From positions 1 to 34,120 of the forward strand of contig NZ_JALCBM010000050.1 in NCBI RefSeq assembly GCF_028066395.1: 34,120 nt of DNA, given 5' to 3'. The notes below the pieces were generated by a model. That model did not search any database. It had not been told where the DNA came from and worked only from the letters and a program-made list of their open reading frames with translations. Position numbers and translations under genes: made by a program. This DNA is from Ruegeria sp. (GTDB lineage Bacteria > Pseudomonadota > Alphaproteobacteria > Rhodobacterales > Rhodobacteraceae). Of the stretch, positions 7,661 through 15,237 are shown one piece after another. The stretch's first letter is position 1, and every line of letters starts with the position of its first letter.

Positions 7661-9283
7661 ATGACCAAAAAAGTAGCTCAAGCTGTAATCGAAGGCCTGC
7701 GCGACCGCGGCGTACGGCATGTCTTTGGCGTCCCCAGCGGCGGATGGGTAGACTTCATGGAAGCGATCCGAAACACCGACGGGATCGAATTTGTCCTGAC
7801 CGCCCACGAAGGGGGCGCTGGCTTTATGGCCGACGTCGCCGGGCGATTGACCGGCGTGCCGGGCGTGTGTTTTGCAACCTTCGGGCCGGGCGCGACCAAT
7901 CTGGCGACCGGTGTCGGGTCGGCGCAGCTGGACCGCTCACCCCTGATCGCGCTGACTGATGAGATGTCGGCGGCAAACCGTGACCGGGTGGTTCAGATGA
8001 ATATCGACCATCAGGCCCTGATGCGCCCGATCACAAAAGAGACCAAACGGCTGAGAACCGACAATGTCACCGAGATACTGGATGAGGCGTTCGAGGTCGC
8101 GACCTCGGGCCGCCCCGGCGCGGTTCATATCGGGATGCCCGTCGACCTTACGGCGCAGCCCGCCACACTCACGGAAACCGCGCCAAAGGTCCGGTACGCA
8201 CCGTCCAAAGCAGCGGAGGATTTGATTGCCGCAGCCCAATCAGCTTTGACCGCCGCCAGAAAACCGGCGATGGTTCTTGGGTTGGGGGCGGTGCGTGCCG
8301 GGCTGCAAGACGAGATCCTGAGTTTCGTCGAAGCCCATGGCATCCCCGTCTTTCTCACCCCAATGGCCATGGGGATGGTGCCGCATGCCCACCCAAGCTA
8401 TGGCGGGGTTGTGTTTCATGCGCTCAGCGACAAGGTCGGCGAAACCCACGCACAGGCCGATCTGATGATCGCGGTCGGTTACGACCCGGTCGAGTTTAAC
8501 TTTGAATCCTGGCTGCATCCGATGACGCTGATCAATATTGATGATGCGCCTCTGGATATCGACCGATCCGAATACACCGACACGATTCACCTTGGCGGGG
8601 ATATCGCGACCAACTTTCGGGCGCTTGCCGGTGCCGAAGTCACCGAAAATGACTGGGACATGACCGATCTGCGCCGCCACGTCGATGCGATCTTCGCGCA
8701 GATGCGCCCGGACAATGATGCGTTTGGACCCTGCGCCGTGCTGGACACTTTGCGCGACGTGTTGCCTGATGATGGCATCATGACCTGTGATGTCGGCGCC
8801 CATACCCACCTGATCGGGCAGAAATGGGATGCGCGCGCACCGGTCAAACAACTGATGACCAATGGTTGGTCAGCGATGGGGTTCGGCCTGCCCGCTGCGA
8901 TCTCGGCCAAGCTCTGCCGTCCGGAAACACCGGTTTGCGCGGTGCTGGGGGATGGTGGTTTCCTGATGACGGCTGGCGAGTTGGCGACTGCGGTGCGCGA
9001 AAACCTCAATATCGTCATCGTCATACTGACCGACAATGATCTGGCACTGATCCGCATCAAGCAGCAACGCAAGGGGAACCCTATTTTCGGCACTCCGGTG
9101 CGGGAAAGTCAGGGCAATATCGGCGGCGACAACATCTTTGGCGTGCCGGTCGTTCAGGCCCGCGATCCCGAGGAGTTGAGGGACCGTCTGGAACAGGGTT
9201 TGGCGACCGAAGGTCCGGTGATTATCGAGGCGCTGATCAGCAGCGCGGAATATGATGAACTGGTGTTGTTCAAGGACAAGTAA
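7661..9283 (+). CDS. ThDP-dependent decarboxylase / acetolactate synthase-like enzyme
   Basis: This 540-residue enzyme has the three-domain plan of the ALS/benzoylformate-decarboxylase superfamily: a pyrimidine-binding domain (about 1-175), a central domain (about 190-330) and a diphosphate-binding domain (about 370-540). The catalytic Glu50 lies in AHEGGAGFMAD, and the diphosphate motif GDGG followed by the TDNDLA end is near 429-460. The ATG at 7661 is chosen because the reading frame's earlier TTG at 7628 overlaps the ALDH gene, has no RBS, and adds residues not aligned with the family. Enzymes of this family decarboxylate 2-oxo acids or join them to aldehydes. Flanking ALDH and AspDH-type genes favour a decarboxylase making an aldehyde. 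A true biosynthetic acetolactate synthase is unlikely, since no small regulatory subunit is nearby. Confidence 0.85.
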   Translation: MTKKVAQAVIEGLRDRGVRHVFGVPSGGWVDFMEAIRNTDGIEFVLTAHEGGAGFMADVAGRLTGVPGVCFATFGPGATNLATGVGSAQLDRSPLIALTDEMSAANRDRVVQMNIDHQALMRPITKETKRLRTDNVTEILDEAFEVATSGRPGAVHIGMPVDLTAQPATLTETAPKVRYAPSKAAEDLIAAAQSALTAARKPAMVLGLGAVRAGLQDEILSFVEAHGIPVFLTPMAMGMVPHAHPSYGGVVFHALSDKVGETHAQADLMIAVGYDPVEFNFESWLHPMTLINIDDAPLDIDRSEYTDTIHLGGDIATNFRALAGAEVTENDWDMTDLRRHVDAIFAQMRPDNDAFGPCAVLDTLRDVLPDDGIMTCDVGAHTHLIGQKWDARAPVKQLMTNGWSAMGFGLPAAISAKLCRPETPVCAVLGDGGFLMTAGELATAVRENLNIVIVILTDNDLALIRIKQQRKGNPIFGTPVRESQGNIGGDNIFGVPVVQARDPEELRDRLEQGLATEGPVIIEALISSAEYDELVLFKDK

Positions 9284-9320
9284 AGCTGGCCGCGCCGACG
9301 AGTACCCGGCGCTGTCCAGT

Positions 9321-9418
9321 GCATCCTGCCTGTGACGCAAGACCTCGCAAACCGCTTTTCGCCACCGCGCACACCCTCTCCCAGCGGTGAGAAACGGTTT
9401 GAGTTTCAGGCAGGATGC
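9321..9418. repeat. 98-nt interrupted palindrome (large stem-loop)
   Basis: The outer arms GCATCCTGCCTG (9321-9332) and CAGGCAGGATGC (9407-9418) are perfectly complementary over 12 bp. Nested inside are CAAACCG (9348-9354) with CGGTTTG (9395-9401), TTT with AAA, and CACCGC (9363-9368) with GCGGTG (9384-9389), separated by small bulges and a 15-nt loop. It begins 38 bases after the ThDP-enzyme stop. There is no T-run, so a simple intrinsic terminator is not well supported; a 3' stabilising structure, a small structured RNA or a miniature mobile palindrome are alternatives. Confidence 0.7.
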
Positions 9419-9450
9419 CCCAGAGGAAGGAATATACATAATTTTTCATT

Positions 9451-9470
9451 CGTTTGATTATTATCAAACG
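9451..9470. promoter_or_regulatory. Palindromic operator candidate upstream of the LysR gene
   Basis: CGTTTGAT at 9451-9458 and ATCAAACG at 9463-9470 form a perfect 8-bp dyad around TATT, 54 bases upstream of the regulator start. Its AT-rich centre and the T-N11-A spacing inside it match the LysR-type binding pattern, so autoregulation by the adjacent regulator is the likeliest role. Confidence 0.5.
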
Positions 9471-9523
9471 CCAGAAAACATAGTACACAGCATTACCCGT
9501 TATTATCTGTAGGAGATGACGTC

Positions 9524-10495
9524 TTGGCCCGCCGGTTCCCCTCTCTCAACGCGTTGCGCACCTTTGAAGCGGCGGCCCGGCACCTTAGTTTTTCGGCCGC
9601 CTCAGAAGAGTTGAATGTAACCCAGGCAGCCGTTTCGCGTCAGATACGCGCGCTTGAGGATGATCTTGGGGTCAAGCTGTTCAAACGAATGACCCGCGCG
9701 GTTGATCTGACCGAAGAGGGTACCCTTCTGTTCCCGCCGATGCGCGACGCGCTGGACCAGATCGAGCGCGCCACAAACCGGATTTGGGGCAACAAGGGCA
9801 GCGGTATCCTGACGGTTTCCGTCCTGCCGACCTTTTCGGTCAAATGGCTGATGCCCCGGCTGCTGGATTTTTCCGAAAAGCATCCCGATATCGAAGTTCA
9901 CCTTGTGAATTCGATCAAACCGGTGGATTTCGAAAAGGAAGAGATTGATCTGGCCATTCGCGTCGGAACGGTCGAGGCCGATTTGCACACCGAAGGACGC
10001 CCGCGCATTGATTTGGTGATGGCAAAAGCGTGGGCCCATCTTCAGGTCGAGGCCCTTCTGCCCGACGAACTGATCGCCGTCGCCTCACCGGCCTATGTCG
10101 CCCGTCACGGGGCGTTGACCGATCAGGACAAGGTGCGCGACGTGGCGCTTTTGAACATGGCCACTAGGCCCAACGCCTGGAACGACTTTTTCAACGCCAT
10201 CGGTTGGCAGGTCGATATGCGCAAACATGATGCGGCCTATGGGCATTTCTTCATGACCATTCAGGCTGCGATCGAAGGGCGCGGTATTGCGCTGGTGCCG
10301 CAGGTGCTTGCGCAAGGAGACATCTCGGCCGGGCTGCTTGTTCCGGCCATGCCGCAGCGGGTTACCAGCAACGGGCGCTATTGTCTGATCGGCCGCAGCA
10401 GGTCCTGGGAGCAGGGCAAGATAAAAATCTTCAAGGAATGGCTGATTCAGGAAGCCGAAGCCTCCCGCGCCGACCTTGTAGCCCTGAACAGTTAA
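9524..10495 (+). CDS. LysR-family transcriptional regulator, GcvA-like
   Basis: This 323-residue protein has an N-terminal winged helix (about 5-64) with the LysR helix-turn-helix FSAASEELNVTQAAVSRQIRALE and the LFKR wing sequence. The MARRFPSLNALRTFEAAARHLSF opening and the LTVSVLPTFSVKWLMPRL start of the effector domain (about 93-300) are typical of the GcvA subgroup. The start is TTG at 9524, supported by an AGGAG site about 9 bases upstream. It lies between the ThDP enzyme and the AspDH-type gene on the same strand and probably controls this catabolic block. A palindrome directly upstream is a candidate operator. The inducer is unknown. Confidence 0.9.
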   Translation: MARRFPSLNALRTFEAAARHLSFSAASEELNVTQAAVSRQIRALEDDLGVKLFKRMTRAVDLTEEGTLLFPPMRDALDQIERATNRIWGNKGSGILTVSVLPTFSVKWLMPRLLDFSEKHPDIEVHLVNSIKPVDFEKEEIDLAIRVGTVEADLHTEGRPRIDLVMAKAWAHLQVEALLPDELIAVASPAYVARHGALTDQDKVRDVALLNMATRPNAWNDFFNAIGWQVDMRKHDAAYGHFFMTIQAAIEGRGIALVPQVLAQGDISAGLLVPAMPQRVTSNGRYCLIGRSRSWEQGKIKIFKEWLIQEAEASRADLVALNS

Positions 10496-10924
10496 AGGGC
10501 AATTCCACACGCTTGTAATCGCGTCTTTTGGCGGCAGACAGAAGATGATCAAACACCGTCCGTCTTGCAATACGGTGAGGGGTCTGTTGCGTGAAAATTC
10601 CGGATTTTCGGTTGGCGTGACGATCACTGTGCCAGCCCAAATACAGCGCGAAAAATATATGAAAACATATAGTTAAGCGGCGCATACCCCCACGCATAAT
10701 GAAAGGTAATCGATTGCGACAATATTAGTCGGTTGTGAATTTCACGAGGTCGGGACTTAGTCACATAAGCCCATTCACGACGGGAAACATGAGCTTCGTC
10801 TCAAAAACCCTCCGAGCGCGAACACGGGGCATCGACATACACCTCGGGGCGACGCCCCCGCGGATCTGGCCAAGCTGCAGGCGTAAACCGAAATGGCGAA
10901 CTCAACGCCGCGACAATGTGATTA
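10496..10924. other. Intergenic stretch without a recognisable gene
   Basis: These 429 bases between the LysR gene and the AspDH-type gene hold only short ORFs with no family features. The AT-rich part near 10640-10735 probably contains the promoter of the AspDH gene. A short GC-rich dyad (CGGGGC at 10845-10850 facing GCCCCCG at 10854-10860, with a mismatch) could fold in the leader. No riboswitch class was recognised. Confidence 0.5.
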
Positions 10925-11758
10925 GTGATCGAAATGACCAAAGACAAAACTCCGATAAAAGTAGCCATTGGCGGGTTTGGCGCCATTGGGAAGATTGTGG
11001 CCGAAGCCTTGGACAAGGGTATCGAGGGGCTAGAGCTCGTCGCGGTTTCGGCGAACAATACCGCAAAGGCAGACGCCCATATCGCCCGTCATTTCAATAA
11101 ACCCTGCCCGGTGATGGCCCTTGGCGAACTTGCCGATGTCGCGGATGTTGTGGTCGAGTGCTGCCCTGCAAAATACCTCTCTGACGTTGCCACGCCCGCA
11201 TTGGAAAAGGGAAAGACGGTTGTGGTGATCAGCGCTGGTGCGCTGCTGTCCAATCCGCAGCTTGAACAACTTGCGCGCGACAATGGCGGGCGGATTCTCG
11301 TACCTTCGGGAGCGCTTTTGGGTCTGGATGCGGTGCAGTCTGTCGGGCAGGGCAAAATTCACAAGGTAACCATGGTGACACGCAAGCCGCCCCTCGGACT
11401 GAATGGCGCGCCTGCACTTGTCGCGCAGGGGTTTGACCCGGCGTCCGTCAGCGAACCGACCAAGGTTTTCGACGGCACCGCCGAAGAGGCGATTTCGGGC
11501 TTTCCGGCCAATCTGAACGTGGCGGTCGCCCTTGGTCTGGCAGGGCCCGGCGTCGACAAGACGCATCTGGAAATCTGGGCCGATCCCACGGTTCAGCGCA
11601 ATACGCATACGATTTCCGTTGTGTCTGACAGCGCCGATCTGTCACTGAAGATCGAAAACATACCGACCGAAGAGAACCCGAAAACCGGAAAGATTACGCC
11701 GCTCAGCGTCATCTCCACGCTTCGCAGATTGGCGGCACCTGTTGTCATCGGGGCATGA
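10925..11758 (+). CDS. nadX: L-aspartate dehydrogenase-type NAD(P) oxidoreductase
   Basis: This 277-residue enzyme belongs to the AspDH/NadX family, which interconverts L-aspartate and oxaloacetate or iminoaspartate with NAD(P). A Rossmann motif GGFGAIG lies at 16-22; SAGAL, then VPSGALLGLDAV in the middle, and the family-specific FPANLNVAVALGLAG followed by ADPTVQRNTH (ending near His228) are visible. The GTG at 10925 and an ATG at 10934 are both possible starts, and neither has a clear RBS. No nadA or nadC is adjacent, so NAD biosynthesis is less likely than a catabolic role with the ALDH and ThDP enzyme just upstream. Real substrate specificity could differ from aspartate, so the symbol denotes family only. 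Confidence 0.82.
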   Translation: MIEMTKDKTPIKVAIGGFGAIGKIVAEALDKGIEGLELVAVSANNTAKADAHIARHFNKPCPVMALGELADVADVVVECCPAKYLSDVATPALEKGKTVVVISAGALLSNPQLEQLARDNGGRILVPSGALLGLDAVQSVGQGKIHKVTMVTRKPPLGLNGAPALVAQGFDPASVSEPTKVFDGTAEEAISGFPANLNVAVALGLAGPGVDKTHLEIWADPTVQRNTHTISVVSDSADLSLKIENIPTEENPKTGKITPLSVISTLRRLAAPVVIGA

Positions 11759-11776
11759 TGCTTGAAAGGACATGGA

Positions 11777-12424
11777 ATGATACGCAAGATTGCCGCGCTA
11801 TTTCTTTTCGTTGGCCTCTTCATCGGCTCGGCGCTGGCAGATACCGCGTCAATCTTTCAGGCCGTCGACAGCGGTAATGTGCAGGCAGTCGAAGAGGTCA
11901 TCTCACAAGCGGACCACCTGCTTGAGGCGAGAAACGGGGCGGGCGACACGCCGCTGCTGGTCGCCGCCCGTAAGGGTAATCTTGAGATCGTTAGCTTCTT
12001 GCTGGCCGCCGGGGCTGATGTGACTGCACTGAATGACAGCCGCCGGGACATTCTGAACATCGCAATCACCACCCGGAATCCCGAGCTGGCGAAACAGGCG
12101 CTGGAGGCTGGAGCTGACGCCACGATGGTCACTTCGATCTATCAGGGCTCTGCCCTGATCTACGGGTCAGCCAAAGGCCAGGTGGAAATTATCGAGATGT
12201 TGATTGCCGCCAACGCACCTTTGGATCGGATAAACAACATCGGCTGGACCGCGTTGCTTGAAGCGGTGATCCTGGGCGATGGCAGCCCGCCTTACGTTGA
12301 AATTGTCGAGATGCTTCTGAATGCAGGTGCCGACCGGCATATCGCCGACAAAAATGGCCTGACCCCACTGGATCACGCCCGCGCCCGTGGATTTGCAGAT
12401 CTGTCGAAGCTGCTCGTAGACTAG
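11777..12424 (+). CDS. Exported ankyrin-repeat protein
   Basis: This 215-residue protein has a clear signal peptide (MIRK, hydrophobic core, SALA-D cleavage near residue 20) followed by about five ankyrin repeats. The second (GDTPLLVAARKGNLEIVSFLL, about 52-72) and the last (NGLTPLDHARARGF) are the most regular. Ankyrin repeats bind other proteins; periplasmic members are known, but roles are mostly undefined. The ATG at 11777 is preferred to a TTG at 11762 because an AAAGGA site sits six bases before it and the signal peptide starts there. It follows the AspDH-type gene by 18 bases and is probably cotranscribed with it. The partner is unknown. Confidence 0.85.
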   Translation: MIRKIAALFLFVGLFIGSALADTASIFQAVDSGNVQAVEEVISQADHLLEARNGAGDTPLLVAARKGNLEIVSFLLAAGADVTALNDSRRDILNIAITTRNPELAKQALEAGADATMVTSIYQGSALIYGSAKGQVEIIEMLIAANAPLDRINNIGWTALLEAVILGDGSPPYVEIVEMLLNAGADRHIADKNGLTPLDHARARGFADLSKLLVD

Positions 12425-12544
12425 GTGTTTGATCCCAGGTTTTGGTGGTGCCACAGCGCTGACCACGATCCGAAGCATGTACCCCAGGGGTCTCACGCGT
12501 AGGCCGTGACAGAAAGCAGGGCGGATGCGAAGAAAGAAAAGCTA

Positions 12545-12560
12545 CACCGCCTTGGCGGAT
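12545..12560 (-). terminator. Weak intrinsic terminator candidate for the minus-strand LysR gene
   Basis: Read on the minus strand, CCGCC and GGCGG (12558-12554 and 12551-12547) form a short dyad about 60 bases after the LysR stop. A T-rich stretch (TTTTCTTTCTT) begins about six bases later. The loop would be very small and the T-tract is offset, so support is weak. Confidence 0.28.
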
Positions 12561-12617
12561 CAATTGTTCTGCACAAAACAAACTGACTGGGATGGCCCGG
12601 TTACCAAAGTCCAGATC

Positions 12618-13520
12618 CTAGATGATGTCCGTACCCGGCATTTTCGCCTTCAGAAAGTCGATGAACTTTTGTCTTGGACCCGGTAAATCTTCCGGTTTCC
12701 ATACGGCGATGGTTTCTAGCTTTTCCGTCAGGTCGTCTATCGGAACAACCTTTACACCTGTACGCAGGTAGTTCTGCACACCTTCGGTGTGTACTGTGAC
12801 ACCCATCCCGCAGGCCACCAATCCGATGATGCCCGTGGTGTTGTAAGCCTCTTGAACGACTTTGGGCAGAAACCCGGCCCGGCGACACATTGGCAGCAGG
12901 TAAGATTGGAAGTGCTCCCATTCCCTGGCCGGTCCGAGGATAAACCTTTCCTGAGCCAATTCCTCAAGCCGGATGCTGTCTCGGGAGGCCAGCGGGTGAG
13001 AATCGTAGACGACGCATACGAAGCTCTCGCGTTGTACCGGCAGTTGCTGATACTCTGTTTCACCGATGGGCCCGGTAACGAAGCCAATATCAATTTCGTC
13101 GTCGCTTAGCCTTTGCAACTGGTAGATCGTCGGATCCATATGCGGGGTCAGGACGATCCCTGGTTCGCAGGCCTGAAACTCGGTCAACAGCGAAGGCAGC
13201 ACCCCGCCGATGGCCATGTCCGTATAACCGATCCGCAAAGACCCGATGAGCCCCTGATGCACGTACCGGACGTTGCTGACCGCCTGATCGACGGCGTTCC
13301 ATATTTCCCTGCAATCCTTCTGAAACGCCCTGCCTGCGTTTGTCAGTTCGACCTTCTTGTTGCTGCGTTCAAACAGGGTAACGCCCAGATCCGCCTCAAG
13401 ATCACGAATGGCGCGGCTGAGCGCCGGTTGCGCCACGCCCAGCCCATTGGCGGCGCGACGGAAGTGCAATTCCTCGGCGACCGCCAGAAAGTACCTCAGG
13501 TGTCGAAAGCGAAAGTTAAT
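12618..13520 (-). CDS. LysR-family transcriptional regulator with non-canonical start
   Basis: This regulator has a winged helix with LHFRRAANGLGVAQPALSRAI and the LFER wing, then an effector domain starting at GSLRIGYTDMAIGG. A start at the TTG at 13469 would give 283 residues but cut off the first helix. The frame continues upstream through FRHLRYFLAVAEE, the standard LysR N-terminus, and then meets a TGA at 13538-13536 without passing an ATG, GTG or TTG. The plausible start is ATT at 13520 (300 residues) or a neighbouring ATC. It is divergent from the TRAP-amidohydrolase operon, which it probably controls. A frameshift or sequencing error near the start is the alternative to a rare start codon. 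Confidence 0.85.
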   Translation of the reverse strand: MNFRFRHLRYFLAVAEELHFRRAANGLGVAQPALSRAIRDLEADLGVTLFERSNKKVELTNAGRAFQKDCREIWNAVDQAVSNVRYVHQGLIGSLRIGYTDMAIGGVLPSLLTEFQACEPGIVLTPHMDPTIYQLQRLSDDEIDIGFVTGPIGETEYQQLPVQRESFVCVVYDSHPLASRDSIRLEELAQERFILGPAREWEHFQSYLLPMCRRAGFLPKVVQEAYNTTGIIGLVACGMGVTVHTEGVQNYLRTGVKVVPIDDLTEKLETIAVWKPEDLPGPRQKFIDFLKAKMPGTDII

Positions 13521-13539
13521 GATAACGATCCGGCATCAA

Positions 13540-13564
13540 ATGTGACGATATTGATATTATACAT
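13540..13564. promoter_or_regulatory. AT-rich dyad between LysR gene and TRAP operon
   Basis: In the 104-base divergent gap, ATGT at 13540-13543 and ACAT at 13561-13564 bracket an AT-rich ATATTGATAT core. Such AT-rich interrupted dyads between a LysR gene and its divergent target are typical operator places, but the symmetry here is imperfect. Confidence 0.3.
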
Positions 13565-13624
13565 GAGATTGTGGGTCGTGTCATTGTCTCAGCACAGGAA
13601 TTTGCAGGGGAGAAGGAGGAACTC

Positions 13625-14623
13625 ATGCAACATCTTCGTTTGAAGACCCTGGCCGCATCGCTGCTTGCACTATCGATCTCGGCCACGGCAACACTTGCCG
13701 CCGAAGTGACAATGAACTTTGGATTTGGCGCACCCGAGGAATCGATCTATGGGCGCTTTGCCACGCTCTTCAAAACCAAGGTCGAAGAATATACCGATGG
13801 CTCGGTCGAAGTTAAACTGCGCTGCTGTAACCAGATTTCCAGCGAGGATGAGGCCTTCAAGGCCATGCAGCTGGGTACGGTTGACGGGTTTGTCATCACA
13901 TCGAACAACGTGTCGCCCCACTGGGATCTGATGGACGTGACCGTTCTGCCCTACATGTTTCAGGATACTGCACATCTTGAGCGTGTCGTTGACGGGCCGG
14001 TGGGCGACTTCATGAAACAGGACCTGCAGGCCAAAACCAGCGTTCACCTTCTGACATTCGGTCCGGCGCTCTATCGCGATTTCTACAATTCCAAACGCCC
14101 GGTGAATACGCTGGCGGATATGGAAGGTCTGAAAATCCGCACCCCCAAGAACGAGGTGATGCTGGCCACGTTCGAAGCCCTAGGCGCCAATCCCGTGCCG
14201 CTGGCCTGGTCGGAAACACCCACTGCGCTGCAAACCGGAACCGTGGATGGTGGCGACAATGGCGCATCCTTCATCAAGGATCTCAAATTCTTTGAATTCG
14301 AGCCGCACCTTGTCATCCTCGAACATTTCGTGGCCATGATCCCTCTTTTTGCCTCGGATCATTTCATGAACCGGCTGACCGATGAGCAGCGTGAGCAGGT
14401 CATCCGCGCCGCGGCGGATGCTGGTGCCGAGTTCCGCGAGCAGGTTCAAACCGAAACGGAAGACGTGCGCAAATGGCTGGTCGAAGAGGGTGGTATGGCA
14501 ATTACCTACCCCGACAAGACCGAGTTCATCGTCGCCACACAATCGGTGCGTGACGAGTTCGCCGAGAAGCGCGGGCCGGAGTTCCAGGAGCTGGTGACGA
14601 AAATCGAGGCGGCTGCGGAATAA
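13625..14623 (+). CDS. TRAP transporter 1: periplasmic solute-binding protein (DctP family)
   Basis: This is a 332-residue exported binding protein of the TRAP family. A signal peptide spans about residues 1-26 (cleavage after ATLAA). The GLKIRTPKN segment carries the conserved Arg (about 172) that forms a salt bridge with the ligand carboxylate. LQTGTVDGGDNG and the preceding PVPLAWSETPTAL are also typical. The ATG at 13625 has a strong GAAGGAGGAACTC site; an upstream GTG in frame lacks one. Vicinal cysteines Cys67-Cys68 replace the usual FPxxQLG-type sequence, which is unusual. It is the first gene of an operon running through the amidohydrolase, CobW and ligase genes, so the ligand is probably the substrate of that pathway. 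Confidence 0.9.
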   Translation: MQHLRLKTLAASLLALSISATATLAAEVTMNFGFGAPEESIYGRFATLFKTKVEEYTDGSVEVKLRCCNQISSEDEAFKAMQLGTVDGFVITSNNVSPHWDLMDVTVLPYMFQDTAHLERVVDGPVGDFMKQDLQAKTSVHLLTFGPALYRDFYNSKRPVNTLADMEGLKIRTPKNEVMLATFEALGANPVPLAWSETPTALQTGTVDGGDNGASFIKDLKFFEFEPHLVILEHFVAMIPLFASDHFMNRLTDEQREQVIRAAADAGAEFREQVQTETEDVRKWLVEEGGMAITYPDKTEFIVATQSVRDEFAEKRGPEFQELVTKIEAAAE

Positions 14624-14637
14624 CACCGCACCGTTCG

Positions 14638-14686
14638 GGTCGGAAGCAGGGATGCCTCCGGCCCGGATCAGGCCGGTCCTGACCGG
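14638..14686 (+). promoter_or_regulatory. Two tandem hairpins after the dctP-like gene 1
   Basis: GGTCGGAAGC (14638-14647) can pair with GCCTCCGGCC (14654-14663) with one G-T pair and one mismatch. It is followed by a perfect CCGGTC/GACCGG dyad (14673-14678 and 14681-14686) that abuts the GGGGGAGGA ribosome-binding site of the next gene. No T-run follows. The position matches intercistronic structures that keep binding-protein mRNA abundant, and the second dyad could also modulate translation of the small membrane subunit. Confidence 0.6.
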
Positions 14687-14697
14687 GGGAGGACATC

Positions 14698-15237
14698 ATG
14701 AATGCCTTAAGATGGCTTGAGCGCCATTTCGAAGAGCTTATCTGTTGCGTCTGTCTGACGATTATCTCGGTCAGCGTTTTCGCGCAGGTTGTGGCCCGCT
14801 ATGTGTTCGAAGTCGCGCTGCACTGGACGGAAGAGGTCGCCTCGATCTCGATGGTCTGGGCGGTCTATATGGGGGCTTCGCTGTGTGTGCGCGAACGGTT
14901 CCACATTCGTATCATGGTCGTGGTGTCCTCGCTGCCCCGCGGATTTGGGCGCATCACGATCTTTGCCGCCGATCTGGCCTGGGCGCTGTTCTGCGCCTTC
15001 ATGATCAAGATCAGCTGGGATTATCTTGCGGTGCTTTGGAAGTTCACGTCACGTAGCCCCAGCCTCGGAATCGACCAGTTCTATCCACAATCCGTTCTGC
15101 TGTTTGGTTATGCACTGATGCTCATCCGGCTGATCCAGGTCTACGTGGATTGGTACAGGGGCGGTGCCGAAGGCCTGCCCGGAATGCTGGATGAAGATGG
15201 CGACAAAAGCCTTGAAGATGAGGAGGCGCATATATGA
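14698..15237 (+). CDS. TRAP transporter 1: small membrane subunit (DctQ family)
   Basis: This 179-residue inner-membrane protein has four hydrophobic segments (about 15-36, 49-68, 85-110 and 128-148), the size and topology of DctQ. The ARYVFEVALHWTEEVASISMVWAVYMGASLCVRERFHIRI stretch (about 31-70) contains the family's typical Trp/Glu-rich helix 2 and following Arg-Glu-(Arg)-xHI loop. It pairs with the DctM channel subunit. Its acidic tail ends in an ATGA overlap with the DctM gene, implying translational coupling. Confidence 0.9.
   Translation: MNALRWLERHFEELICCVCLTIISVSVFAQVVARYVFEVALHWTEEVASISMVWAVYMGASLCVRERFHIRIMVVVSSLPRGFGRITIFAADLAWALFCAFMIKISWDYLAVLWKFTSRSPSLGIDQFYPQSVLLFGYALMLIRLIQVYVDWYRGGAEGLPGMLDEDGDKSLEDEEAHI

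Noticed and set aside
10431..10697. An 88-codon minus-strand frame after the LysR gene
   Set aside because: It overlaps the LysR 3' end, has no RBS and no recognisable sequence.
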